Positions 9,150 to 18,863 of a DNA stretch of 64,000 nucleotides are shown here, piece by piece. The position numbers and the translations under genes are program-made. How positions within the stretch are numbered: the stretch's first letter is position 1; each line of letters opens with the position of its first letter. A model generated the notes under the pieces. That model had not been told where the DNA came from. It worked only from the letters and a program-made list of their open reading frames with translations, and searched no databases. The stretch covers positions 62,001 to 126,000 of the forward strand of contig NZ_PPQC01000036.1 in NCBI RefSeq assembly GCF_002902365.1, given 5' to 3'. The DNA comes from Staphylococcus cohnii subsp. cohnii (GTDB taxonomy: Bacteria; Bacillota; Bacilli; Staphylococcales; Staphylococcaceae).

Positions 9150-10609
9150 TTTAATATAGCCTCTGCAATCTTCTTACGATCTAATTTCCCATTCATTGTA
9201 AGCGGTAATTTTTTCATATATATTATCTTTTTGGGAATCATATATTCAGGCAGTACAGGTTTTAATTCAGTTTTGATATCATGTGTCAAAGTTTGAACAT
9301 CTTTTACCTCGTCACAATGATTCAATATTACTGCTGCATTTAAATGAGTAACTTTGTTATTTTTATAAGTTGGTACAACAATCGCATCTCTAATCTTTTC
9401 TAATTTGCGCAATTGAAATTCTATTTCTTCTAATTACATACGATAACCGTTTAATTTAATTTGATAATCTATTCTCCCATTTATAAACCATTGATTATCA
9501 ATAAATTGTGCTTTGTCACCAGTGTAATAAGATTTCTGACCGTCTATTTCGTTAAATACTTTTTTAGAACGTAGTTCGTCTTTGACATATCCTTTACTTA
9601 CGCATTTCCCTGAAATAATAAGTTCGCCTTCATCGGTCAAAGATAACTTCGTACCCGGCTGCGGTAATCCTACTGGTAAAGGATTGTACTGATTTATCAC
9701 TTCTTCTGTAACTAATATACTTGTAACTGCTACAGTAGCTTCTGTAGGACCATAAGTGTTGTAAATATATGCAGATGGGAAACGTTGCAGCAATAGTTTT
9801 GCAGTTTTATTTGCCAATATCTCGCCGCAAAAGAAAAATTCCTTTAAATTACTGTAATATGTTTCTGTTAAGCGAGGTAACATGAGACACATTTCCATAA
9901 ATGAGGGTGTAGATACCCATACATTTATTTTTGATTCTTCTAACATTTCATTTAATAATTTTGGTTTATTAATCATTGTTTTATCAACTAAGTTCAAAGT
10001 TCCAGCAGTCATTAAACATGGATATATAGACATGACAGATAAATCAAATGAAAAAGGTGCTTGATTTAACCATTGTTGATTTGAACCAACTTGATTAAGT
10101 TCTAACATCCAATTTGTAAAAAGATTGAGGCTCTCATAACTGATTTGTACACCTTTGGGCTCTCCAGTAGAACCTGATGTGAAAATAGTATAAGCAATAT
10201 CTGAATCTTTAATTTTACTTACTATGTCTTCATTTTGTTTTACGCTTGTTAATAACTCTTTTGAAATAAAGGAAATATCCTCAATTTCTAGTTGTTCATC
10301 AGTAGTATTAAATATATATTGAGGCTCTATTTTATTTATAATAGATAGAATACGATCTTGAGGGATAGAAGTATCTAGGGGGACATAGCCACAACCTGCT
10401 TTCATACTACCTATCATTCCCACAATCATAAACGGGGACATGTGCCCATATAAAATTAGTGGTGTTTTAGCATCTTTCAATAGGATTGCAAGTTTATTAG
10501 CAAAGCAATTGAGCGCTTCATATGTCAGAATTTCGTCATTATGTTTAACTGCAACTTGATTTGGGCAGTTTTCTCCATGCTCTATTAAAGTTCGAATGAT
10601 GTCTTTCAT
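9146..10609 (-). pseudogene. dltA: dltA, D-alanine--DltC ligase, interrupted by one in-frame stop
   Basis: DltA adenylates D-alanine and loads it onto DltC. The frame from 10609 reads 391 residues with the usual adenylation motifs ([39 protein letters not shown]). It then meets TAA at 9434-9436, exactly where the next codon in homologues is GAA (Glu of RMELEEIE). The same frame continues without any indel for 95 more residues, including the C-terminal MNGKLDRKK with the catalytic Lys, to the stop that overlaps dltB. Read through, it would be a normal-length 487-residue protein. One G-to-T change explains it. The truncated product lacks the C-terminal lid domain and should be inactive. A sequencing error is the main alternative. 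Confidence 0.9.
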
Positions 10610-10623
10610 GATAGTCTCCTTAA

Positions 10624-10770
10624 TTAAAATTCATTGTAAATAAAGTTATTGTGTGTATCTCCTGTACCATAAATTAAATATAATGCAATTAATATAGCTA
10701 AATACATTACTATCAATAACCACGGTTTGAATTTTTGTAAAGCAGTACGTTCTTTATCGTTTTTTTGCAT
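10624..10770 (-). CDS. dltX: DltX, small membrane protein of the dlt operon
   Basis: This 48-residue protein begins [17 protein letters not shown], has one hydrophobic helix (residues 18-34) and ends in the conserved FIYNEF tail of DltX, which is needed with DltB/DltD for D-alanylation. It lies 14 nt upstream of dltA as first gene of the operon. The upstream sequence 10771-10986 is AT-rich and holds the presumed dlt promoter, for which I see no clear consensus. Confidence 0.9.
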   Translation of the reverse strand: MQKNDKERTALQKFKPWLLIVMYLAILIALYLIYGTGDTHNNFIYNEF

Positions 10771-10977
10771 ATTTCACCTCTAGCATTTATGTAAATTTAC
10801 CATTAACCATCTTCATTAAATTATTTTTTATATTTTACACTTTATTGTATATAAATTATTCAACTTTTTCACCAATTAATTATACAATTTTTCCTACGTC
10901 ATTACAATTAAATATTTGTGCATATATATAACAAAACTGTTAGATAGAATATAAATAAATAGAACGCTATTTTAAAA

Positions 10978-11024
10978 ATTAAAAAAATACACATTAAATT
11001 CTTTTACAAAAATTTAATGTGTAT
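10978..11024 (-). terminator. Strong terminator between gyaR and dlt
   Basis: A perfect 14-bp stem, ATACACATTAAATT with AATTTAATGTGTAT, is followed on the minus strand by TTTTTTT. It insulates dltX from upstream transcription. Together with the hairpin at 11147-11187 it accounts for most of the 434-nt gap between dltX and gyaR. Confidence 0.88.
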
Positions 11025-11137
11025 TCATCAAATCAAGATATAATAAGCCAATAATGCAACAATCACAGTTATCATATGCGGCAATCTCTTTTAGTAATCA
11101 TGCAAATTTAAATAACTGACCTTCATTGTAAATATTT

Positions 11138-11187
11138 CTAAAAATCAAGCTACTCTTCATTTGGGTTAACCAAATAATGAGTCGCTT
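11138..11187 (-). terminator. Terminator of gyaR
   Basis: AAGC-ACTC-T-ATTTGG pairs imperfectly across a 4-nt GTTA loop (11147-11187), followed on the minus strand by GATTTTTAG. It lies 18 nt past the gyaR stop. Confidence 0.7.
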
Positions 11188-11204
11188 GAAAAGGTATGCG
11201 TAAT

Positions 11205-12164
11205 TTATACTACAGGTGTCTTAGGTTCTTTTTCACTTAACACTAACTTTATATTATCTATACAAAGTTGTATCATTCGGTCTCTTGTTATCACCGATGC
11301 ACTTCCAATATGTGGCAGTATTGTTGCATTGTCCCTTGAAAGTAATGGATGTTTCATATCAATGGGTTCTTCTCTTAAAACATCCAATCCACATGCTTTA
11401 ATTTCACCGTTTTGTAAAGCTTTCACTAATGCTTCCTCATCAACGACAGCACCCCTACCGATATTGATAAAAATCGCATCATTTTTCATCATTTTAAATG
11501 CCTTATCGTCAAACTTATCACGTGTTTCTGCAGTTAATGGTACCGTACAAATCACAAAGTCGCTCTCTTTTAATAATGTTTCAAATGAAACGTATAATGC
11601 ACCAAGCGCTTCTTCATCATCTTTATGTCTAGTTCTGTTATGATACATAATATTCGTATTGAAACCTTTTAGACGTCTCGCGAATGCTTTTCCAATATCG
11701 CCCATACCATAAATACCGACATTAGCATGATATAAATCTTTACCGGCAAATAAATACGGTCCCCAACTCTGCCATTCACCATTTTGAACATAAGTTTCCG
11801 CTTCGACTACACGTCTTGCTACTGCAAGCATCAAAGTAAAGCCTAATTCCGCCGTTGTTTCAGTTAAAACACTTGGTGTATTCGTCACAACAATACCCTT
11901 ACTTTGCATCAAATCAACATCTATATTGTCATAACCTACTGCCATGTTTGCTATGACTTTCAGGTTTGGTGCAGCTTCAATAACTTCTTCATCCATTGTT
12001 TCACTTAATGTCACAAAACAAGCTGTTGCGTCTTTTAAAGCTGTTAAAAATTTTTCTCTTGGCATAGGGGTCAACGATGCATCCCAAACTTCTACTTCAC
12101 CGATGTCCTCTAATTGTTTGATAAATTTCTGTGGAATTTTTCTACTTACTACGATTTTTTGCAT
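11205..12164 (-). CDS. gyaR: D-2-hydroxyacid dehydrogenase, glyoxylate/hydroxypyruvate reductase type
   Basis: This 319-residue protein is a complete D-isomer-specific 2-hydroxyacid dehydrogenase. The NAD-binding motif is GIYGMGDIGKAFARRL (residues about 150-165). The catalytic residues are Arg in INIGRGAVVDE, Glu in REEPIDMKHP and His in LPHIGSAS. It probably reduces glyoxylate or hydroxypyruvate with NAD(P)H. The substrate cannot be assigned from sequence alone, and the gyaR label follows staphylococcal convention. It is probably cotranscribed with the NagD-like gene 10 nt upstream. Confidence 0.88.
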   Translation of the reverse strand: MQKIVVSRKIPQKFIKQLEDIGEVEVWDASLTPMPREKFLTALKDATACFVTLSETMDEEVIEAAPNLKVIANMAVGYDNIDVDLMQSKGIVVTNTPSVLTETTAELGFTLMLAVARRVVEAETYVQNGEWQSWGPYLFAGKDLYHANVGIYGMGDIGKAFARRLKGFNTNIMYHNRTRHKDDEEALGALYVSFETLLKESDFVICTVPLTAETRDKFDDKAFKMMKNDAIFINIGRGAVVDEEALVKALQNGEIKACGLDVLREEPIDMKHPLLSRDNATILPHIGSASVITRDRMIQLCIDNIKLVLSEKEPKTPVV

Positions 12165-12174
12165 TCAATCACTC

Positions 12175-12954
12175 CTAAACTTCGAGTTCTTTGATTACCT
12201 CGTTTAAATCTTTAAAACTATATGTTGGCGGTATTGCTTTTTGGTTTACATCATCTAAAGTTGATACACCTGTTTGAACATGTATTGTATCAACATTAAC
12301 ATTGATTCCAGAAAGTATATCTGTATCATATAAATCACCTATCATTGCAACTTCAGAACAATCTAATCCCAAAATCTCTAAGGCTTTATTCATAATAATG
12401 GGTTCTGGTTTACCAATAAATGTTGGTTCAACACCTGTAGATACTGACACAACACTTGTAATTGCGCCATTACCAGGTAAGAATCCACGTTCTTTTGGAA
12501 TGGATACATCTTTATTTGTTGAAATGAATTTTGCTCCATTTCGAACACCTAGCGTAGCCGTTGCTAATTTTTCATAAGTTACAGCTTCATCCAAACCAAT
12601 AACTACATAATCTACAAACTCATCATCTTTTATTTTTAAATGATGTTGCGTTAACGCTTTTTCTAAACCAGTGCCACCTAACATATAGATTGAGGCACCT
12701 GGTTGTTCATCAGCAATATATTCTGCAGTTGCCAGTGCTGATGTAACTACTTCATCTGCTGTAGCATCAATTCCCATCACTTTTAATTTTTCTGCTACTT
12801 CTGATGGTTCTTTAGTGGAGTTATTCGTGACAAATAAATGAGGTATTTGATGCTTGTTTAAGTATTCAATAAACTGTGCTGCGCCATCAATTTTTTCATT
12901 TCCTTTGTACATCGTACCATCCAAATCAATGAGATATGCTTTGTACTGTTTCAT
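12175..12954 (-). CDS. NagD-like HAD-superfamily phosphatase (YutF-like)
   Basis: This 259-residue protein has HAD motif I ([11 protein letters not shown]), motif II (LFVTNNST), and motif III/IV (the Lys in FIGKPEP, then [10 protein letters not shown]). The alpha/beta cap between motifs II and III places it in subclass IIA with NagD, PNPase and YutF. It is a sugar-phosphate or nucleotide phosphatase of unknown substrate. The ATG at 12954 matches homologues, although the TTG just before it is better spaced from GGAGAG. It is followed closely by gyaR and preceded by the DUF86 gene, so the three probably form an operon. Confidence 0.88.
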   Translation of the reverse strand: MKQYKAYLIDLDGTMYKGNEKIDGAAQFIEYLNKHQIPHLFVTNNSTKEPSEVAEKLKVMGIDATADEVVTSALATAEYIADEQPGASIYMLGGTGLEKALTQHHLKIKDDEFVDYVVIGLDEAVTYEKLATATLGVRNGAKFISTNKDVSIPKERGFLPGNGAITSVVSVSTGVEPTFIGKPEPIIMNKALEILGLDCSEVAMIGDLYDTDILSGINVNVDTIHVQTGVSTLDDVNQKAIPPTYSFKDLNEVIKELEV

Positions 12955-12960
12955 CAAAAA

Positions 12961-13395
12961 TTACTTCTCTCCTTTTTGACCAAATGCTGTTATAGGTACA
13001 TTTTCATTATTCAAAAATTGTATTACCTCATCGATAAATTGTTGATAATAATCAAGTGCTTTATCAAAAAGTGGTTTTAATTGAATCGTATCAAGTTCAT
13101 CATAAAAATGAACGAATTGCTTTCTGACATCAACAGTTTGGTTAACATTATTTTGAGTATCTTTAGAAATTACATTTTCTAATTCTAAAATATCAATGAC
13201 ATCTTTATAATTTCCTGGATCTCTCAAAATAAAGCCATCAATGATCATATTACCAATATCTACTGATGATTCAATCAACATTTGTGAAATTCTTTCAAAT
13301 GCATAGTGATTATCTCTATAATCTGGATAATCATTAACTAATTGTTGTAAATAGTTTAATTTTTTATCTAACTTTTCTTTATTAACAAAATACAT
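12961..13395 (-). CDS. HepT-like DUF86/HEPN protein (YutE-like)
   Basis: This 144-residue all-alpha protein belongs to the DUF86 (UPF0331) branch of HEPN proteins. Residues RKQFVHFY fit the Rx4HxY motif that forms the RNase active site of HepT toxins. No MNT nucleotidyltransferase antitoxin is adjacent, and the gene sits in a conserved housekeeping cluster as in Bacillus (yutE-yutF), so a free-standing toxin role is not implied. It is first in a probable three-gene unit. Confidence 0.85.
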   Translation of the reverse strand: MYFVNKEKLDKKLNYLQQLVNDYPDYRDNHYAFERISQMLIESSVDIGNMIIDGFILRDPGNYKDVIDILELENVISKDTQNNVNQTVDVRKQFVHFYDELDTIQLKPLFDKALDYYQQFIDEVIQFLNNENVPITAFGQKGEK

Positions 13396-13540
13396 CTATG
13401 TCACCCCTATCATTCTCATCATACCACACCTTTGCAGTCGAATTCATTTATGGTTATACTGTAAATTAAGACTTTTTAAGTTCATTGAATGATTCGAATG
13501 ATATAAAACTTTAATATCTCAATGATGAAAGGGTGTTTTT

Positions 13541-13807
13541 ATGATAGATATGTATCTTTATGACGATGATGAATCATCACAGGTGCAATTTGTAGGTTTC
13601 GTCGGAGAATTTAGTCGTTATGATTTAATGCTCATACAAACTGATCGTCACTTTGGAAAAACAATTGTTTTAAACATGCAAACAAATAAATTTGGCATTA
13701 TTGGTACAGATGATTTAGAAGAAGAAGGATACATTGCTTATATTTTAGGTGTAACTGAAAATGAAGGTAATGAAATCACTGAATATCTCAATCAAGTCAT
13801 ACAATAA
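13541..13807 (+). CDS. Small conserved protein, probably DUF3055
   Basis: This 88-residue acidic protein (MIDMYLYDDDESSQVQFVGF) resembles the DUF3055 family, which is restricted to Bacillus and Staphylococcus relatives. No catalytic motif is visible and the function is unknown. AAAGGGTG lies 7 nt before the ATG. It is transcribed alone, divergently from the DUF86 gene, and stops before a strong terminator at 13929-13967. Confidence 0.75.
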   Translation: MIDMYLYDDDESSQVQFVGFVGEFSRYDLMLIQTDRHFGKTIVLNMQTNKFGIIGTDDLEEEGYIAYILGVTENEGNEITEYLNQVIQ

Positions 13808-13928
13808 TTGCTATGACAAACGCACAAGTTCAAATTAGTATTAATGGCCAAAATACAGTTCGTTAAAAATTATTTCTATGTCATATTATTAATTAAATCG
13901 ATGCACATGATAAGACACAATGTCATTG

Positions 13929-13967
13929 AAAAAGGCTGAGTCATTTACGATAATCAGCCTTTTTTAT
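13929..13967 (+). terminator. Terminator downstream of the DUF3055-like gene
   Basis: AAAAAGGCTGA pairs with TCAGCCTTTTT across a 13-nt loop and runs into a T tract (TTTTTTATTTA). Confidence 0.88.
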
Positions 13968-13983
13968 TTAGCATCTGCTAAAT

Positions 13984-14034
13984 TTATAAAAAAGCTACTA
14001 TTCATCACCCGTAACTCCTCGGTTGAATAGCAGC
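13984..14034 (-). terminator. Terminator downstream of the YutD-like gene
   Basis: On the minus strand GCTGCTATTCA pairs with TGAATAGTAGC, with one bulge, and TTTTTTAT follows. It lies about 50 nt after the stop of the DUF1027 gene. With the previous terminator it fills the 13808-14082 gap. Confidence 0.8.
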
Positions 14035-14082
14035 CTAACTTGTTTTTTAATATTAAACTGGCGCTAAATCTACATCAACTTA

Positions 14083-14466
14083 TTATTCTGTATCTTGAAT
14101 CGTTGGTTGAATTTTAACATCTTGTAATTTATTTTCTTCAAATGATATTAACGTATTTTCATCTTCTGTTTCAATTTGAGATTGAATTTCATTTTCTGGA
14201 ACTTTTCTGAGAATAAAATACGGACACCCAAAGTTGCAGTATTCTAATAAATAATCTTGAATTGTGGAAAAACGCTTACTTAATTCAGCTTTCTTATTCG
14301 AATCTTTATAGAATCCTTTTAATCTTAATTGATCATATCCAAAATCTCCCACAATATAATCATACTTATCTAAAATATCAGCGTAACGATTTGCAAATAA
14401 TGTTTCATCAAAACATTCTCTATAATCTTCTATAATTTCAAAATAAAAACTATTAACTTTTATCAT
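14083..14466 (-). CDS. YutD-like DUF1027 protein
   Basis: This 127-residue protein has the DUF1027/YutD core YDYIVGDFGYDQLRLKGFY followed by YCNFGCPYFILRKV. The C-terminal 40 residues are acidic and low in complexity. The function is unknown. The ATG at 14466 is spaced 5 nt from AGGTGA, better than the upstream GTG. As in Bacillus (yutD near lipA/yutB), it lies close to lipA on the same strand but is separated from it by a hairpin. Confidence 0.82.
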   Translation of the reverse strand: MIKVNSFYFEIIEDYRECFDETLFANRYADILDKYDYIVGDFGYDQLRLKGFYKDSNKKAELSKRFSTIQDYLLEYCNFGCPYFILRKVPENEIQSQIETEDENTLISFEENKLQDVKIQPTIQDTE

Positions 14467-14557
14467 TATACTCACCTAATCTAATTTTCATTACTCAATT
14501 TAACCATACATTGTCTGTCTTTAATAGGTTAGTAATCAATTTTTATTATTTCTAATA

Positions 14558-14619
14558 AAAGACTTAGCCCAAAGTGAGTTAACGCGCATCGTTAATATCC
14601 CTAATTGAACTAAGTCTTT
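14558..14619 (-). terminator. Candidate terminator downstream of lipA
   Basis: AAAGACTTAG and CTAAGTCTTT form a 10-bp outer stem with a long 42-nt loop that can itself fold (GTTAACG/CGTTAA). On the minus strand a TTTTATTAG tract follows. The large loop lowers confidence. Confidence 0.55.
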
Positions 14620-14637
14620 AAATACAATATCTATATT

Positions 14638-15567
14638 TTAACTATTAGAATCTGTATTAAGTTTTTCTTCACCTAGACGATGTCTTTCTTTTGCCGCTTC
14701 GTTTACTTGCTCATCTGCATGATAAGAACTTCTCACAAGCGGTCCAGCTTGGCAATGTTTGAAACCTTTATCCATTGCTACTTTTCTTAATTTACCAAAT
14801 TCTAAAGGTGTATAGTATTTTTCAACTTTTAAGTGTTTACGTGAAGGTTGCAAATATTGACCAATAGTCAAGATATCTACGTCATTCGCACGCAAATCAT
14901 CCATTGTTTCATAAATTTCTTCGTGAGTTTCACCTAGTCCTACCATTAAACTAGATTTTGTTGGTATATCAGGTTGTAATTCTTTAGAACGTCTTAAAAA
15001 TTCTAAAGTACGGTCATAAGTCGCTCTAGCACGAACTCTTGGTGTTAAACGACGAACTGTTTCAATATTATGGTTTAAAATATCTGGTTTTGAAGCCATT
15101 AACGTTTCTAAAGCTTCAAAGTCACCACCCATATCAGATGGTAATATTTCTATTGAAGTGTAAGGGTTACGCTCACGTACTTTACGGACTGTTTCAGCAT
15201 AAACATTTGAACCAGCATCTCTTAAATCATCACGTGCAACCGCTGTTATAACAACATGTTTTAAATTCATTAATTCAACAGATTCTGCCACACGCTCTGG
15301 CTCATCTAAATCTAACTCATTAGGCAATCCGGTTTTAACCGCACAGAAACGACATGCACGCGTACAAACTGCGCCTAAAATCATAAATGTAGCAGTACGA
15401 CGTTCGCCCCAACACTCATGTATGTTTGGACATTTTGCTTCTTCACACACTGTATGTAAGTTCTTTTCTCGCATCATTTTCTTAAGACCAGTGTAGTTTT
15501 CGTTAGTATTCAGTTTTATTTTCAACCAATCTGGTTTACGTAAAATTTCTTCATTTTTAGTAGCCAT
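14638..15567 (-). CDS. lipA: Lipoyl synthase
   Basis: This 309-residue radical SAM enzyme has both cluster motifs of lipoyl synthases. The auxiliary cluster site is [12 protein letters not shown] and the SAM-binding site is [10 protein letters not shown]. The C-terminal RSSYHA serine-ligand motif is also present. LipA inserts two sulfurs into octanoyl groups to make lipoate for the pyruvate and 2-oxoglutarate dehydrogenases and the glycine cleavage H protein. It depends on the Fe-S assembly system encoded at both ends of this window. AGGAGG lies 12 nt before the ATG. Confidence 0.97.
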   Translation of the reverse strand: MATKNEEILRKPDWLKIKLNTNENYTGLKKMMREKNLHTVCEEAKCPNIHECWGERRTATFMILGAVCTRACRFCAVKTGLPNELDLDEPERVAESVELMNLKHVVITAVARDDLRDAGSNVYAETVRKVRERNPYTSIEILPSDMGGDFEALETLMASKPDILNHNIETVRRLTPRVRARATYDRTLEFLRRSKELQPDIPTKSSLMVGLGETHEEIYETMDDLRANDVDILTIGQYLQPSRKHLKVEKYYTPLEFGKLRKVAMDKGFKHCQAGPLVRSSYHADEQVNEAAKERHRLGEEKLNTDSNS

Positions 15568-15648
15568 AACCGCACAATTCCTCCTGATTTCAAATCTGTA
15601 ATCATTATAACGAAAATCGGATTAAATTAAAACGTAAAATGTAATATT

Positions 15649-16968
15649 TTAATATTCGAGCATTTTTTCTTTGTAAATATCTCTTAAAAATTCTGGCATT
15701 AAGTAATCTATAGATTGTTCTTTTAACGATGGGAAATAACGACCAAATGTATACATATCAACAGTACCTAACACATAAATTTTATCGTCTTCAATTTCTT
15801 CTCCATTGATGAAATATCTTGATTCTGATTCTATTAATCCTAAATTATATAATATATAGCCACCAAAAATATCTCCTCTAAAACCTAAACCTTGTGCATG
15901 TTCATGTAGATATTCTTGTTTTTGACTTTTAATAATTATATTTTTTAATTCCAGACCATTTAAACGGATACGAACGGCATTGATAGGATGAGGTAACATT
16001 TGATGAATATCAAACTCTGTCATTTGATTCGCTGAGATACCTTTTACAATCAATCCTGCGTTAATGATTGTACAATCAGCATTTGTAAATTCAAATACAC
16101 TTTCAGCTAACATATAAGAAGTCTTTGTTATAACATCTGTTCTTCTTGGTAATTCAACTGGTCGATTAATAATTGGATCGCTTAATAGTGCTTTACCTTC
16201 ACTTTCGAAATGTGTTTCAACCTCAGGTAAAGTATCTACTGGATAAATCACCGCTTGCTTATCTACCACTCTATTACGGTCTATTTCCAATGTCACTTCA
16301 CCTAAAAAATGACCATATTTACCTGCAGCTGCCATTAATACACCATTATTCATTTCTCCATTTTCAAAATAATGATGTGTATGACTCCCTAGTATTAAAT
16401 CTATTTCAGGAATTTCTTGGCATAATTTCTCATCAAAGAACACGCCTACATGGCTCATAATAATCAATAAATCATAATCGCCTTCGTTCGCACTGATTTC
16501 GTCTTTAATAGCTTCTAATGGATCGGTAACAACCCAATCCAACGCTCTATAAAATGGTGTGAATGGCGCAGTTGCTGCAACAAATAAGATGCTCACACCT
16601 TCAATTTCCTTAATGATTGATGATGTGATATTGCGCGGTAAGTCACCCTGTTCGTCAAAAACATTTGCACAGGTTACATCAAATTTTGCATTGTCATAAA
16701 GTGTATTTAATGCATCATGTGAAATGGTCATACCTTCGTTATTACCAATTGTTGCTATATCACATCGTGCTTTATTTAATAGTTCAACATTTTTTATTCC
16801 CATAGTAGCTTCTGTAACAGGTGCAGATAGATCTACATGGTCTCCAATATCTAAATAGAGCGAGGGATGATTTAATTTTGGTATCTCTTGAGCTAAATAT
16901 TCGGAAATGCGAGCATACGCATGCAAATGACTATGGATATCATTTGTATGATAAATAGTTAATTTCAC
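15649..16968 (-). CDS. YunD-like metallophosphatase/5'-nucleotidase
   Basis: This 439-residue protein has a calcineurin-type metallophosphatase domain in the N-terminal half: HTNDIHSHLH, DIGDHVD, TIGNNEGM, IMSHVG and GSHTHHYF. A 5'-nucleotidase C-terminal domain follows (INAGLIVKGI, GLELKNIIIKS). It has no signal peptide, so it is likely cytoplasmic, unlike surface 5'-nucleotidases. It starts with GTG, spaced 7 nt from GGAGGG. It is the third gene of a yunF-yunE-yunD unit ordered as in Bacillus. Substrate specificity is not visible. Confidence 0.88.
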   Translation of the reverse strand: MKLTIYHTNDIHSHLHAYARISEYLAQEIPKLNHPSLYLDIGDHVDLSAPVTEATMGIKNVELLNKARCDIATIGNNEGMTISHDALNTLYDNAKFDVTCANVFDEQGDLPRNITSSIIKEIEGVSILFVAATAPFTPFYRALDWVVTDPLEAIKDEISANEGDYDLLIIMSHVGVFFDEKLCQEIPEIDLILGSHTHHYFENGEMNNGVLMAAAGKYGHFLGEVTLEIDRNRVVDKQAVIYPVDTLPEVETHFESEGKALLSDPIINRPVELPRRTDVITKTSYMLAESVFEFTNADCTIINAGLIVKGISANQMTEFDIHQMLPHPINAVRIRLNGLELKNIIIKSQKQEYLHEHAQGLGFRGDIFGGYILYNLGLIESESRYFINGEEIEDDKIYVLGTVDMYTFGRYFPSLKEQSIDYLMPEFLRDIYKEKMLEY

Positions 16969-16988
16969 CTTGGTTCCCTCCTCTTAGT

Positions 16989-17813
16989 TTATAAAAATGA
17001 TTTAATGATTAAATATAGTCCCATTATAAGCATAACTGTTCTTAATAACATAACGACAGTATTTGATTGTATGGATTGATTTACTTTCACACCTATTTTA
17101 GCACCCAAATAGCTAGAGATGATTAATACAATAGAATAAACCCAAGCTACATGTCCTTGGGCAATATGCCCAACAGAGCTCATCACGCTAGAAAAGAATA
17201 TCATCATCATGCTTGTACCGACAGCGACATGTGGTGGGAATCTGAAAACAATTAACATTAAAGGTGTCATTAATGCGCCGCCACCAATACCAAACAATCC
17301 TGTCAAAACACCTATAAATAACGTTGATACAAATGCTACAACTGGCGGAACACTATAATGATGTGTCTTTCCATAACCATCAACATATGTACGTGCATAC
17401 TTTGGTTTATTAAACATTTTCATCGGCTTAATATTATTTCTTATCATGAGCAAAATTGCTACAAATATTAAAAAGATCCCAAAATATAAATTAAAAGAGT
17501 CTAAAGTTAAAAAACGACTTAAAATAGACCCAACCAAAGAACCTGGCAATAATCCAAATAAAAAGATGGAACCATTTTTGACGTCAACTTGTTTCGTTTT
17601 TAAATAACCTAATGTTGATGATAGTCCTGTCACGATTAATATTAATGAAGATGTTCCTATGGCAATCTGAGGTGTGATACCATGTAGTAAATCATTTTCT
17701 ACGCCCAAATAAACTAAAGTTGGGACGATGATAATACCGCCACCAATGCCCACAAGTGAACCCAATATGGCTGATAAACCACCAATTAAAATCAAAATGA
17801 TTATTGTTAACAT
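16989..17813 (-). CDS. TauE/SafE-family membrane transporter (YunE-like)
   Basis: This 274-residue protein has about eight hydrophobic segments and the two-fold repeat typical of TauE/SafE (DUF81) permeases: GSLVGIGGGIIIVPTL near the N-terminus and GLFGIGGGALMTPLM in the middle. The family exports or imports sulfur-containing organic anions such as sulfite or sulfoacetate. The substrate here is unknown. It is 20 nt upstream of the yunD homologue and 12 nt downstream of the yunF homologue, consistent with one operon. Confidence 0.88.
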   Translation of the reverse strand: MLTIIILILIGGLSAILGSLVGIGGGIIIVPTLVYLGVENDLLHGITPQIAIGTSSLILIVTGLSSTLGYLKTKQVDVKNGSIFLFGLLPGSLVGSILSRFLTLDSFNLYFGIFLIFVAILLMIRNNIKPMKMFNKPKYARTYVDGYGKTHHYSVPPVVAFVSTLFIGVLTGLFGIGGGALMTPLMLIVFRFPPHVAVGTSMMMIFFSSVMSSVGHIAQGHVAWVYSIVLIISSYLGAKIGVKVNQSIQSNTVVMLLRTVMLIMGLYLIIKSFL

Positions 17814-17825
17814 ATCTGACCGCTC

Positions 17826-18674
17826 CTAAAATAATTTTAATTGTTGTGGTGCTAAGCCTTCATAATCAATGCCTAATAATGTTTGGTATGTTTTAGCATT
17901 TTGTGCAGCATGACCACCGGAGTTATTATTAAAAACGACATAAATATTTTTAGCTTTTTGTTCTAATAATTTCACTTTTTGCGCTAAATCTTGAAGTTCT
18001 TGTTTATTATAATCGTACAAGTACCTTACATCTCTCCACGCTTCATCCGTCATATCTTTTTTTGTCCATCCATGTTCATTTCTGCCATGATAGCGCACAA
18101 ATGCTGTCTCATTTGTAATACGATTAACTAGGGGGATTGACCCTTGGCCAACTTGTGGTTCATCACATACTGCGTGTATCATGTCATGTTCAGTTAAAAA
18201 AGCTAATGTTTCTTCCTTAAACTGATTACTAAACCAGGATTGATGTCTAAATTCTATACAAACAGGAAATGTTTTCAGCTGTTCTCGTACATATCGAATA
18301 TATCTGATGTTTTGTACCGTGCAATCAAACCAAGGCGGAAATTGTACTAGTACCATCGCTAACTTTTGTTCAGATTTTAATGGCGTTAACATCGCTATAA
18401 ACTGATCAAAAAGTATTTGTCTTGATTCTGTAAAATCGTGATAATCTGCATGAAGTGTTAATGCCTGATGAATTTTAACTATAAATTGAAATCTCTCAGG
18501 CGTCTCTCTTATCCATTTTCTAATATTTCTTTCAGGTTGTATCGCATAATAAGATGCATCTAATTCTACGATGGGAAAATGACTTGCATATGTAATTAGC
18601 TTATCTGATTTACGCTGTAAATCTTCGTACAAAGTATCATGGTCTCCCCAACCTGTTAATCCAATATTTATCAT
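17826..18674 (-). CDS. DUF72 protein (YunF-like)
   Basis: This 282-residue TIM-barrel-like DUF72 protein has family motifs NIGLTGWGDHDTLY at the start, IEFRHQSWF in the middle and YVVFNNNSGGHAAQNA near the end. The biochemical role is unknown. The ATG at 18674 matches the family N-terminus and follows GGTGAT. A longer frame from a GTG at 18719 has no ribosome site. It is first in the yunF-yunE-yunD group. Confidence 0.83.
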   Translation of the reverse strand: MINIGLTGWGDHDTLYEDLQRKSDKLITYASHFPIVELDASYYAIQPERNIRKWIRETPERFQFIVKIHQALTLHADYHDFTESRQILFDQFIAMLTPLKSEQKLAMVLVQFPPWFDCTVQNIRYIRYVREQLKTFPVCIEFRHQSWFSNQFKEETLAFLTEHDMIHAVCDEPQVGQGSIPLVNRITNETAFVRYHGRNEHGWTKKDMTDEAWRDVRYLYDYNKQELQDLAQKVKLLEQKAKNIYVVFNNNSGGHAAQNAKTYQTLLGIDYEGLAPQQLKLF

Positions 18675-18802
18675 AGTATCACCAGTTACATGATACCATA
18701 GATGATTTATGAGATTCACTAGATTAAATTATATTCTTCAATTGTTTCAACGGTTAAGTTTATGATAAAACAACGATTACTGAGTAGATACACGAAACAT
18801 AA

Positions 18803-18843
18803 AAATTAAAAAAGTTGCTATCGTATTAAAAATAGCAACTTTT
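18803..18843 (-). terminator. Terminator of the nitronate monooxygenase-like gene
   Basis: AAAAGTTGCTAT and ATAGCAACTTTT form a perfect 12-bp stem, followed on the minus strand by TTTTTTAATTTTT. It lies 20 nt after the stop. Confidence 0.9.
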
Positions 18844-18863
18844 CATGAAACAATTTAAGTTTA

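Noticed and set aside
9146-9412. The dltA 3' part as a separate 88-residue gene
   Set aside because: It would need a TTG start without a ribosome site, and the sequence is the C-terminal domain of DltA in the same frame. A nonsense codon explains it better than a split gene or a frameshift.
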